Source: Eggerthella sp. CAG:298 | Lineage (GTDB): Bacteria > Actinomycetota > Coriobacteriia > Coriobacteriales > Eggerthellaceae | Direction of reading: 5' to 3' | DNA length: 22,524 nucleotides | NCBI GenBank assembly: GCA_000435675.1 | Contig: FR895147.1 | Location: 76,811-99,334, forward strand | Part shown: positions 15,447 through 22,184 of the stretch, in pieces | Layout of the letters: the number at the start of each line of letters is the position of its first letter | How positions within the stretch are numbered: the first letter of the stretch is position 1 | Position numbers and translations under genes: made by a program | Notes under the pieces: generated by a model | Told to the model about the DNA's origin: nothing | The model's input: the letters and a program-made list of their open reading frames with translations, nothing else | Database searches by the model: none

Positions 15447-15995
15447 TCACATCGACCCAAAGGCGTTCAGATGATGGCGCAGGAAAGCGCGACCCTCTCC
15501 GAGCACAAGGATCGCGATGACATCGAAACGCACGCGTACATCGGCATAATCGTGATCTTTAAGATAGCAAGCTGCGATACGTTCATAGCGCGAGCGCTTC
15601 CGCATGTCCACCGCCTCAGAAGGAAAGCCTTTCTGAGCATCCTTACGAGTTTTCACTTCGATGAAGCAGAGCGTATCGTCTTGAAGCGCAACAATATCCG
15701 CCTCGCCAGCGATACATTTCCAGTTGCGATCGAGGATCTCGTATTCGCGACGCTGAAGAAAGCACGTGGCAGCCTCTTCTCCCCTCTTGCCGAGTTCATG
15801 TGGGGAATATGAAGACACGTCCTTGGCCTCTTTAGCGCCTTTACCTTCTTTGGTCCCTTTGGCCTCTTCTGCGACTTTGGCTTCTTTGGTGCCTTCGACC
15901 TCTTCTGCAGTTTTGGCTCTTTTGGCACCAGCGCTCTCTTTACAAGGCGCCTCATCTTCTTTTGGTTTCATGCATAAAGCTTGTGATTCTTCCAT
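15447..15995 (-). CDS. yraN: YraN-family (UPF0102) nuclease-like protein with repeat N-terminal tail
   Basis: The UPF0102 domain occupies residues about 65-182: HELGKRGEEAATCFL, then the endonuclease-like core GEADIVALQDDTLCFIEVKTR with Asp100, Glu113 and Lys115 in the PD-(D/E)XK arrangement. The biochemical role of the family is not established; it is often encoded next to rnhB and comM/dprA, as here. The normal family length is about 120 residues; this one has 182. The extra N-terminal part includes three 12-residue repeats (24-35, 36-47, 48-59) rich in Lys, Glu and Ala, encoded by three 36-bp tandem DNA repeats. An almost perfect Shine-Dalgarno (AAGGAGGT) supports the ATG at 15995, so the tail is probably translated rather than a mis-called start. 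Confidence 0.92.
   Translation of the reverse strand: MEESQALCMKPKEDEAPCKESAGAKRAKTAEEVEGTKEAKVAEEAKGTKEGKGAKEAKDVSSYSPHELGKRGEEAATCFLQRREYEILDRNWKCIAGEADIVALQDDTLCFIEVKTRKDAQKGFPSEAVDMRKRSRYERIAACYLKDHDYADVRVRFDVIAILVLGEGRAFLRHHLNAFGSM
15819..15926 (-). repeat. Three tandem 36-bp repeats inside yraN
   Basis: Units at 15926-15891, 15890-15855 and 15854-15819 encode AKRAKTAEEVEG, TKEAKVAEEAKG and TKEGKGAKEAKD. Adjacent units share roughly 27-28 of 36 bases by direct comparison. The unit is in frame, so copy-number change would lengthen or shorten the tail without a frameshift. Confidence 0.85.
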
Positions 15996-15999
15996 TCCT

Positions 16000-16007
16000 A
16001 CCTCCTT
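16000..16007 (-). promoter_or_regulatory. Strong Shine-Dalgarno site of yraN
   Basis: AAGGAGGT on the minus strand, four bases before the ATG at 15995. It is the best anti-SD match in the window and fixes the start of the repeat-bearing YraN protein. Confidence 0.8.
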
Positions 16008-16071
16008 GACTTAAGGATAGGAAGGGAATCTCAACGAAATTTGAAAGAAATCTGATGTCTTCGCACGCGCA

Positions 16072-16100
16072 GGTTTACGTTTTGCTCACGTTTTTCTCAA
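16072..16100 (-). promoter_or_regulatory. Weak candidate promoter upstream of yraN
   Basis: In the 167-base gap between rnhB and yraN, TTGAGA (16100-16095) is followed after 17 bases by TAAACC (16077-16072), a poor -10. The spacer contains AAAACGT twice, at an 11-base period. The gap is large for this region, so a promoter is plausible, but the boxes are weak. Confidence 0.25.
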
Positions 16101-16162
16101 TCGCCGAGGAATCTCCCCGTTCTGCAAAGTCCCTTTATGAATTCGGCGCGCGGCTGGTCACT

Positions 16163-16942
16163 CTAAAGCGAACGATCCTCTGTGAAATTCTTGCAATACG
16201 AAGCGCGATGAATAGGGGTAAGCCCCTTCTCCGCGATAGCACAACGATGCGCCGCGCTGCCATATCCCTTCGATGAAGCGAGGTCATATCCTGGATAGAC
16301 CTGATCGTATTCGACCATGAGCGCATCGCGCTCGACCTTAGCGATGACCGAAGCAGCCGCAATAGAGGCACAGCGCGCATCCCCCTTCACCACATTGATC
16401 TCGCGCGCGTCGAAGCCGAGCGGATTACCGTCGAGCAGGATGACCTCGGGCACGATGCCCTGGGCTTCGATGTTAGCGACTGCTGTTTTGAAGGCGCGCT
16501 TGAGGCAAGCCATGATGCCGAACGCATCGATATCTTCAGGAGGGATATGAACGACCGAGAAAGCGCGAGCTGAACGCTTCACCTCATCAGCGATAGCAGG
16601 ACGCTTCGCTTCCGCGATCTGCTTGGAATCGTTGAGTCCGCCTATGAACGCAGCCGCTGGATCGAGCACCACAGCGCCTACGCTCACAGGACCAGCAAGC
16701 GGGCCGCGGCCAACCTCATCGAGCCCAACCACAACCTTGCCGCCTGCAAGCTCTTGTTCGAACGTATAGAGACGCGTCAGTCGCGCATGCTCCTGCTCTT
16801 CGCGCTCGATGCGCCTGCGCGCGGTAGCGAGCGCCTGTTGCACCCCTTTGCGTTCATCGGAGGCGAGTGCGCGCTCGAGCGCAGGGAAGCTCTCAGGCGT
16901 TGCTTCTTTCAGCAACGCTCGTATCTCCGCTATCGATCCCAC
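16163..16942 (-). CDS. rnhB: Ribonuclease HII
   Basis: Endonuclease that cuts the RNA strand of RNA-DNA hybrids and removes misincorporated ribonucleotides. The catalytic motif is GLDEVGRGPLAGP with Asp75 and Glu76. Further acidic residues lie in ILLDGNPL and AKVERDALM, and KGDARCASIAAASVIAK is a family signature. It has 259 residues from a GTG at 16942, which has AAAGGAGAG 3-5 bases upstream; a TTG six codons earlier at 16960 is less likely. The N-terminal part (about 1-68) is an extra helical domain (ALLKEATPESFPALERALAS), also found in Bacillus RNase HII. It lies downstream of the rplS terminator; a separate promoter was not evident in the 42 bases between them. Confidence 0.97.
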   Translation of the reverse strand: MGSIAEIRALLKEATPESFPALERALASDERKGVQQALATARRRIEREEQEHARLTRLYTFEQELAGGKVVVGLDEVGRGPLAGPVSVGAVVLDPAAAFIGGLNDSKQIAEAKRPAIADEVKRSARAFSVVHIPPEDIDAFGIMACLKRAFKTAVANIEAQGIVPEVILLDGNPLGFDAREINVVKGDARCASIAAASVIAKVERDALMVEYDQVYPGYDLASSKGYGSAAHRCAIAEKGLTPIHRASYCKNFTEDRSL

Positions 16943-16984
16943 GCTCTCTCCTTTTCTCAACTAGCCGGGCAACGTGCGCTCAGG

Positions 16985-17024
16985 TGACAAAACGAAAAAA
17001 GGGGTACGAAACCCGTACCCCTTT
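16985..17024 (-). terminator. Intrinsic terminator of rplS
   Basis: On the minus strand a perfect 11-bp stem AAAGGGGTACG/CGTACCCCTTT (17024-17014 with 17008-16998) closes a five-base loop (GGTTT). It is followed by TTTCGTTTTG as an interrupted U-rich tract. It begins 22 bases after the rplS stop. Confidence 0.9.
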
Positions 17025-17046
17025 CCGAATGCGAATGAAGGCGCTC

Positions 17047-17391
17047 TTAGAATGCCTTTTCCTTGATCTTCGCAGCCTTGCCGACCTTGTCGCGCAGGTA
17101 GTAGAGCTTTGCGCGGCTCACATCACCACGACGAGTGACTTCGATCTTCTCGATCTTGGGAGAGTGAACCGGGAAGGTACGCTCCACGCCCACGGAGAAG
17201 CTGATCTTACGAACCGTGAAGGTCTCGCGATTCGAAGCACCATGACGACGGATAACATCGCCCTGGAACACCTGAATACGCTCGCGATCGCCTTCCTTGA
17301 TGCGATAGTGAACCTTCACCGTATCGCCAACGTTAAAGCTTGCAACCTCAGGATTGATCTGCTGTTGCTCGATTGCGCGGATGATATCCAT
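17047..17391 (-). CDS. rplS: 50S ribosomal protein L19
   Basis: Component of the large ribosomal subunit at the 30S-50S interface; 114 residues, the standard length. Family signatures include DTVKVHYRIKEGDRERIQVFQG, GVERTFPVHSPKIEKIEV and RRGDVSRAKLYYLRDKVGKAA. The ATG at 17391 has AGAAGGA seven bases upstream. It appears monocistronic: a promoter at 17489-17461 and a strong terminator at 17024-16985 flank it. The leader is about 62 bases and pyrimidine/AU-rich; I could not recognise a known L19 leader fold in it. In many genomes lepB lies between rplS and rnhB; here it is absent. Confidence 0.99.
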   Translation of the reverse strand: MDIIRAIEQQQINPEVASFNVGDTVKVHYRIKEGDRERIQVFQGDVIRRHGASNRETFTVRKISFSVGVERTFPVHSPKIEKIEVTRRGDVSRAKLYYLRDKVGKAAKIKEKAF

Positions 17392-17460
17392 GTCAAATTC
17401 CTTCTATATTTCCACTACTTTATATACAAACACAAAGTGATGTCAGAGACACAGCTGATA

Positions 17461-17489
17461 ATTATACGGTGAGCCAAATTGCGACGCAA
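17461..17489 (-). promoter_or_regulatory. Sigma-A-type promoter of rplS
   Basis: Minus strand TTGCGT (17489-17484), a 17-base spacer, then a perfect TATAAT (17466-17461). The predicted start near 17454 gives a leader of about 62 bases. The strong -10 fits a ribosomal protein gene. Confidence 0.8.
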
Positions 17490-17524
17490 GAAGCAAATGT
17501 AAAAATTGTTGCAAAACCACTCGC

Positions 17525-17565
17525 CTAGCGGCAGACGGTTCGCGCACACGCTCCTGCGGCGCTAG
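17525..17565 (-). terminator. Hairpin at the end of azlD (candidate terminator)
   Basis: Minus strand CTAGCG-CC-GCAG pairs with CTGC-CGCTAG, with a two-base bulge and an inner loop of about 19 bases. It overlaps the azlD stop codon and is followed by GCGAGTGGTTTTGC. The U-tract is short, so terminator strength is uncertain, but its position between azlD and the rplS promoter fits. Confidence 0.45.
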
Positions 17566-17891
17566 ATGAGCAGCAACAACCCGTACGAGCCTACCCCCGC
17601 AACGATACTCCACACGAGCGACTTCGTCTTGATGGCAACGGGAATCACGATGAGCGCGGCGATGACCGGAATCATCGCAGGCCACAAGCCCGCATCGAAC
17701 ATGCCGGGGCTGAAGATGTCGTTCGCGATGAGCGCAGCGAAGGCAGCTGGCGGAATGAAGGCGAGCGCCTGGGAAAGCCATCCGGGCAGCTCACGGCCGC
17801 GCAGTGCGAAGAGCGGCACCGTGCGGAAGATGAGGATCGTAAGCGCGCATCCTATACCGATGAGCGCGAACTCAGTCCAACCCACGTGCAC
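17562..17891 (-). CDS. azlD: AzlD-family branched-chain amino acid transporter subunit
   Basis: Small integral membrane protein, 109 residues, usual for AzlD. It has four hydrophobic segments: about 8-27 (FALIGIGCALTILIFRTVPL), 40-60 (SQALAFIPPAAFAALIAND), 68-87 (LWPAMIPVIAALIVIPV) and 92-109. The central segment carries the family's FIPPAAFAALIA-like motif. Together with AzlC it forms an exporter for branched-chain amino acids or analogues (azaleucine resistance in Bacillus). Its start overlaps the end of azlC by 20 bases, so translation is almost certainly coupled. Confidence 0.93.
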   Translation of the reverse strand: MHVGWTEFALIGIGCALTILIFRTVPLFALRGRELPGWLSQALAFIPPAAFAALIANDIFSPGMFDAGLWPAMIPVIAALIVIPVAIKTKSLVWSIVAGVGSYGLLLLI

Positions 17892-18573
17892 TCACCCGCT
17901 CTCTTCTTACCACGATCATACCGGCAGCAACGCCCAAAAGAGCACCGATCAAGATAGCCGGCCCTGAAAGCCCCACGCATTTCGCCAGATACACGCCGAG
18001 CACCGCGACCACGCCAGCAGCGATATTGCCTTTGGTAGCTGGTTGCGAGAACAACAGGCACAAGAAGATACTCGTCATGGCGAACGATGCGAGCGCAGTG
18101 GGCACGGTGAGCAAGCTTCCAAGCAGCACCCCGAGCACGTTAGCGAGCGCCCAGGAGCTTTGCGAGAACAAGTTAACAAGCGTTGCACCCTTGATGTTCC
18201 ACTCGCCCTGCTCGAGCTTCACCACGTTCACCGCGAACGATTCATCGGTAACGGTCGCACCATACAGGAACGCCAGGCGCTTGTTCACATTCTCGCAAAA
18301 GCGCGAGAGCGATGCGCTATAGAGCATCTGGCGGGAATTGACGAGCGTCACGCTCGCGATGATGGCAGCCATAGGAGAACCCAGCAACCACATATTAGGA
18401 ATCATGTACTGACCAGCGCCGGAATAGAAAAGGGCGCTCAACAAGAACACCTGGAGCGCATCCATGCCGACCGATTGACTCAAGATGCCACAAGGAATGC
18501 CGAGAAAAATATAGCCCACCATAATGGGTGCGGCCATCTGCAATGCTTGTTTTACGAGTGATACGTTTTTCAT
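17872..18573 (-). CDS. azlC: AzlC-family branched-chain amino acid exporter, large subunit
   Basis: Integral membrane protein of 233 residues with about seven hydrophobic segments. The family start APIMVGYIFLGIPCGIL is followed by SALFYSGAGQYMIPNMW and the conserved NSRQMLYSASLSRF. Export of branched-chain amino acids with AzlD is known for the family; the substrate here is inferred. The ATG at 18573 has no Shine-Dalgarno sequence. Instead TATACT, a good -10 box, ends nine bases before it, which implies a leaderless or nearly leaderless mRNA. Two 10-bp palindromes cover the promoter (see the regulatory entry). The C-terminus (VVRRERVSARGLD) overlaps azlD. The gene lies 76 bases downstream of dgt. 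Confidence 0.94.
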   Translation of the reverse strand: MKNVSLVKQALQMAAPIMVGYIFLGIPCGILSQSVGMDALQVFLLSALFYSGAGQYMIPNMWLLGSPMAAIIASVTLVNSRQMLYSASLSRFCENVNKRLAFLYGATVTDESFAVNVVKLEQGEWNIKGATLVNLFSQSSWALANVLGVLLGSLLTVPTALASFAMTSIFLCLLFSQPATKGNIAAGVVAVLGVYLAKCVGLSGPAILIGALLGVAAGMIVVRRERVSARGLD

Positions 18574-18582
18574 GACCGCATC

Positions 18583-18612
18583 AGTATAGCGCTATCAGCC
18601 TTGAGTGCACTC
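18583..18612 (-). promoter_or_regulatory. azlC promoter with twin palindromes (candidate operator)
   Basis: Minus strand TATACT (18588-18583) sits nine bases before the azlC ATG. It overlaps the perfect palindrome ATAGCGCTAT (18586-18595). A second perfect palindrome, GAGTGCACTC (18603-18612), lies over the -35 position, centre-to-centre 17 bp away. No good -35 hexamer is visible, which would fit a promoter needing an activator or one covered by a repressor. Regulator identity is unknown. Confidence 0.45.
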
Positions 18613-18649
18613 TCTTCTCCGTCGGTGGATGAAGAGGGATCCTGCTATC

Positions 18650-19699
18650 TTAATGTTGCGCGTTCCATGACTTCGGAACGAACATGTCCTCGAAGAAGTT
18701 GATCGCATAGCGATCGGTCATGCCCGCAACATGGTCGGTGACCGCACGCAGCGGATCGTCGCCAGCAAGCGCGCGATATTCCGCAGGCACTTCATCGTAG
18801 TGGCGCACGAAGTAGTTGAACAGATCCTCGACCAAATGGCGCGCTTTGTATACCTCTCGCATGACCTGATCGGAGGTATAGACCTTGTCGAACAAAAACG
18901 AACGCAGTTCCATCATGGCATCCCAGATCGGTTCGCTCATGGCGATATCGCCCTGCGCATCGGAGGTGACGATCATATCCTCAACGAGCGTTTGGATGCG
19001 ATCGGCATGATTCTCCCCGATGATACGATGAGTGGATTCCGGCAGATCGGATTCTTTGAGCACGCCTGAGCGAAGTGCATCGTCGATATCATGATTCACG
19101 TACGCGATGCGATCAGCCGTTGCAACGATGCGACCTTCATACGTTTTTGCCCGCTCAGAGCCCGTATGGTGCACGATGCCATCACGCACTTCCTCGCTCA
19201 AGTTAAGGCCCTTGCCTTCGTTCTCGATGACCTCGACCACGCGCAAGCTCTGGATGTTATGGCGATACAGCACCTTGTTCTCCGGTGCCTCCGGGTCGAG
19301 CCCCTTATGAAGCGCCAAACAGCGGCTGATCGATTCCTCTCCCACGTGCCCGAACGGCGTATGACCCAGATCGTGCCCGAGCGCGATAGCCTCGGTAAGA
19401 TCCTCGTTCAATCCAAGTGCACGTGCGATCGTACGTGCGATCTGTGAAACCTCGAGCGTATGCGTAAGACGGGTGCGGTAATGATCCCCCACCGGCGCCA
19501 AGAATACCTGCGTCTTATGGGACAACCGACGAAACGCCTTGGTGTGCAAGATCTTGTCGCGATCCTTCTGATAGGTGGAACGGAAGCGATCTTCCTGCGA
19601 TGCACGATCGCGCCCCAGCGATCGATCAGAGAACGAAGCTTGGTCGCTCAAGTATTCGTGCTCTTGTTCGATACGATCATCACGCGTGGTGAGTTTCAT
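18650..19699 (-). CDS. dgt: Deoxyguanosinetriphosphate triphosphohydrolase-like protein (HD domain)
   Basis: HD-superfamily metal-dependent hydrolase that converts dNTPs to deoxynucleosides and tripolyphosphate; 349 residues, the size of the shorter dGTPase-like branch. Conserved blocks are FRRLSHKTQVF, HYRTRLTHTLEVSQIAR (His80), LGHDLGHTPFGHVGEE (HD at 109-110) and ATADRIAYVNHDIDDAL with the distal Asp. All expected metal ligands are present. The exact nucleotide preference cannot be read from the sequence. It starts 15 bases after the zinc-ribbon gene. In many Gram-positives dgt is followed by dnaG and rpoD; here a 76-base gap and azlCD follow. That gap holds a bulged CTCTTC/GAAGAG hairpin without a U-tract. 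Confidence 0.93.
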   Translation of the reverse strand: MKLTTRDDRIEQEHEYLSDQASFSDRSLGRDRASQEDRFRSTYQKDRDKILHTKAFRRLSHKTQVFLAPVGDHYRTRLTHTLEVSQIARTIARALGLNEDLTEAIALGHDLGHTPFGHVGEESISRCLALHKGLDPEAPENKVLYRHNIQSLRVVEVIENEGKGLNLSEEVRDGIVHHTGSERAKTYEGRIVATADRIAYVNHDIDDALRSGVLKESDLPESTHRIIGENHADRIQTLVEDMIVTSDAQGDIAMSEPIWDAMMELRSFLFDKVYTSDQVMREVYKARHLVEDLFNYFVRHYDEVPAEYRALAGDDPLRAVTDHVAGMTDRYAINFFEDMFVPKSWNAQH

Positions 19700-19714
19700 G
19701 TAATCTTCTTTCGA

Positions 19715-20437
19715 CTAAGCGGTAACGATGAGGAGCCTTCTGCATGAAGGACAGCGCGACACCGGCGCATCCTGCTTGATGCGGCTGATGCGCGTGCTAT
19801 CGAAGGCTGAACGACAGGCGCTGCACGATCCATCGACAAGCTCCGCCACGCCGATGCCTCCGCATTCGTGACAAGAGCGCTCATATGCACGACAAAGTTC
19901 GGCATTCAGGGTTTCTGCCAGCTGCTTATGCTCAGCTTCCGCCTGCGCGATCGCGCGGGTGAGCGAACCGCCCTCTTCCTGGAACGATGCGATAGCGCTC
20001 TTTTCTCGTGCATCCAGCTCAGCGCAACCCGCCATGATCTGATCCATGAGCGGAAGAATGCGCGCGAGCTCGCCATCGACGCGCTCCATATCCTGCGTGA
20101 GCTTCTCGCGGCGCTTGACCACCCCATGTAGGTCTTTCGTGTATGACTCAACGCTGCGGTAATCGCCTTTTACGCGATCGAGCGCTTCTTGGGTCTCTTG
20201 CTGCTTCTTCTCAAGACGTTCGTCTTCTGAGAGCAGAGCATGCAATTCGTCTTCGAACGCATCGATCATATCCTGCACCTGGGTCTTCTTCTTGATGATC
20301 GCAGAGAGCTTTTGGCGCGTTTCAAGAATGGTTTGGCGCTGAGGGAGCTCATCGAGCTTCTTCTTGTTACGGATCACTTCGGCATCGATATGCTGAAGTC
20401 GTTTGAGGTTCTCGAGCTCCTGATCGCTTGCGTGCAT
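19715..20437 (-). CDS. Coiled-coil protein with C4 zinc ribbon (COG1579-like)
   Basis: About 240 residues. Residues 1-180 are a long, charged alpha-helical coiled coil (LKRLQHIDAEVIRNKKKLDELP ...). The C-terminus is a zinc ribbon with cysteine pairs CHEC, CSAC and CPSC, ending SRCPSCRRLLIV. This architecture is that of the bacterial COG1579 family, whose molecular role is not settled; a nucleic-acid or ribosome-associated role has been suggested. The start at 20437 (MHASDQEL) is preferred because GAGG lies five bases before it; the frame also allows an ATG at 20452 (MSEVG) with a weaker site. It directly follows the Nif3-family gene, a pairing common in Actinobacteria and Firmicutes. Confidence 0.82.
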   Translation of the reverse strand: MHASDQELENLKRLQHIDAEVIRNKKKLDELPQRQTILETRQKLSAIIKKKTQVQDMIDAFEDELHALLSEDERLEKKQQETQEALDRVKGDYRSVESYTKDLHGVVKRREKLTQDMERVDGELARILPLMDQIMAGCAELDAREKSAIASFQEEGGSLTRAIAQAEAEHKQLAETLNAELCRAYERSCHECGGIGVAELVDGSCSACRSAFDSTRISRIKQDAPVSRCPSCRRLLIVTA

Positions 20438-20470
20438 GCCTACCTCGCTCATCTCGTATGGGGCGAATCG

Positions 20471-21349
20471 CTATTGGCGAATGGTTTCAGGGGTATACCA
20501 ATTCTTCGATTGATCAACAACCATGATACATGAATCTGGCAGACCCGCCGCGAGCGCTTCGGTCGCGAGAAGAGCACAGAGCGGAAGTTCTGAAACGTCA
20601 TGCCCCAGCTCGATGATCGACAGCCCGCTCTGGCGTGCCTCGAGCGCCACGTGATACTTCACCTCACCGCAGATCAGGCAATCGATGCCATTCTCCAAGC
20701 AGAGGTCGACCAGGTCGTTTGCCGACCCACCACAAGTGACGATCGATTCGAGCAGGGTATCGGGATTGCCCCATACGCGCGGCACCGAACCGAACACGGA
20801 GACCGAGCGTGCTGCGAGATGCTTGAGCGAGATCGCGCCCTCTTCGCTCGCGCACACCATCCCGAAGCCCTTATCAGCCTTGCCCGCGAGCGGGTCGAGC
20901 ACATAGCGCGGCTTGAGACGCAGTAAGGTGGGCAAGATCGAAAGTGCTTGCGGCGCAACATCGAGCGCCGTATGGAAATTCATGCAATTGATGCCGTGAG
21001 AGAGCGCATAGTTCACTACCGCCCCGGGTTTTGCGCCCTGCACGGTCTCCGGCATGAAGTTGCTCACCGCTTCGATGAACACGGGGTGATGCGTGAGCAC
21101 CACGTTCGCACCAAGGTCAGTAGCTTCTTTGAGTGCTGCGATGGTGGGATCGAGCGCGACCACCACGCCGGTCACTTCGACACCCGGGTTGCCCACGGTT
21201 AGCCCCGTGCGATCCCAAGCGCACGCATCCTCAGCAGGAAAGACCGAGAGCAAACGCTGCTCGAGCGTGCCAACAGAAACGCCCGTTTTCACGGGCGCGA
21301 GAGGCCCCGTTGGGACCTTGAACAATGCATTGATATCTGATTGGGACAT
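20471..21349 (-). CDS. Nif3-like dinuclear metal-centre protein (YqfO/YbgI family)
   Basis: Hexameric ring protein with two metal ions per subunit. Database names such as GTP cyclohydrolase 1 type 2 reflect reports for one homologue, and the cellular role is unclear. It has 292 residues, the short form without the inserted domain of Bacillus YqfO. Metal-binding motifs: LTHHPV (His87, His88), NFHTALDVAP (His126, Asp130) and near the C-terminus GHDVSELP (His250, Glu254). The N-terminus has WDRTGLTVGNPG, equivalent to the family's WDNxGLQVG. The ATG at 21349 has GAAGG five bases upstream. It sits 17 bases after the phosphatase gene and leads into the zinc-ribbon gene. Confidence 0.93.
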   Translation of the reverse strand: MSQSDINALFKVPTGPLAPVKTGVSVGTLEQRLLSVFPAEDACAWDRTGLTVGNPGVEVTGVVVALDPTIAALKEATDLGANVVLTHHPVFIEAVSNFMPETVQGAKPGAVVNYALSHGINCMNFHTALDVAPQALSILPTLLRLKPRYVLDPLAGKADKGFGMVCASEEGAISLKHLAARSVSVFGSVPRVWGNPDTLLESIVTCGGSANDLVDLCLENGIDCLICGEVKYHVALEARQSGLSIIELGHDVSELPLCALLATEALAAGLPDSCIMVVDQSKNWYTPETIRQ

Positions 21350-21366
21350 GTCAACCTTCTTTCGCG

Positions 21367-22182
21367 TTAAGAGAGCGGGATCGCTCTTCTCTCACCACCT
21401 GGTAACAACGCGGTGATCTCGCGATATCCCGCTTCATAGAGAAGTTTCAATCCAGCGTCGATGCCGCGATCGACATTGCGCGGCTCGTGCGCATCTGTTC
21501 CCAGTGTAACGGGCACGCCTGCTTTTCTGAATTCTGTTAACAAATCGATATGAGGGAAGGGCTCTTTGCAAGCATAGTAAGCTCCCGAAGTGTTCACCTC
21601 GATCATGCGCTCCCCTGCCGCCGCCGCTTCAGCAGCTTGCGCGTAGGCGCGAGCACGATCGAAGGCCGCCGAAGGATACTTGGCGAACTTCTTCACTAGA
21701 TCGGGGTGTGCCATGACCGTATAGGGCATATCCGAAACGCACGCCGTGCAGAACTGGTCGAAATAGCGCTCCCAGATCACATCGTGACCGACCTCATCCC
21801 AATGATCGACCTGATCAGGATCGTCGAAGGGCCACATGTCAAGATAGTGGACCGAGCCCAAGATGATATCGAAGCGGCTCCAATCGATGCTCGAAAGATC
21901 GCGGTCCTCATAGTCTCCAAGCCAATCGAGCTCGGTCCCGATGAGGATCTGCATAGTAGGGTGAAGAGCGCGCTGCGCCTCAATCTCGCGAACGTAGGGA
22001 TCGAGCGCATCCCACGGCATCGAGACGAAGTTGTCGGGATCGACCTTGCGAGAGAGCGGGAAATGCTCGGTAAGAGCCAGGATCGAGATGCCCGCCTCGC
22101 GAGCTGCCTGCACAACCTCAGCGATCGTGCCGTTTCCATGCCCGGTAAGCCCCGTGTGCGTATGTGTGTTGATGTATTCCAT
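21367..22182 (-). CDS. Histidinol-phosphatase, PHP family (HisK-type)
   Basis: PHP-fold metal-dependent phosphatase, most like the HisK/HisJ histidinol-phosphatases that carry out the penultimate step of histidine synthesis; 271 residues. Metal-ligand motifs: NTHTHTG (residues 5-11), LTEHFPL, IGTELDWLGDYED, LGSVHYLDMWPF, VMAHPDLVKKF, EVNTSG and LGTDAHEP. The start is the ATG at 22180-22182 (MEYINTHTHTG). The frame stays open upstream to 22362, but that part overlaps the cysteine desulfurase gene and is arginine-rich shadow sequence. It begins two bases after the desulfurase stop, so coupling is likely. No other histidine-synthesis gene is in view, so activity on another phosphomonoester cannot be excluded. 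Confidence 0.88.
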   Translation of the reverse strand: MEYINTHTHTGLTGHGNGTIAEVVQAAREAGISILALTEHFPLSRKVDPDNFVSMPWDALDPYVREIEAQRALHPTMQILIGTELDWLGDYEDRDLSSIDWSRFDIILGSVHYLDMWPFDDPDQVDHWDEVGHDVIWERYFDQFCTACVSDMPYTVMAHPDLVKKFAKYPSAAFDRARAYAQAAEAAAAGERMIEVNTSGAYYACKEPFPHIDLLTEFRKAGVPVTLGTDAHEPRNVDRGIDAGLKLLYEAGYREITALLPGGERRAIPLS

Positions 22183-22184
22183 GA

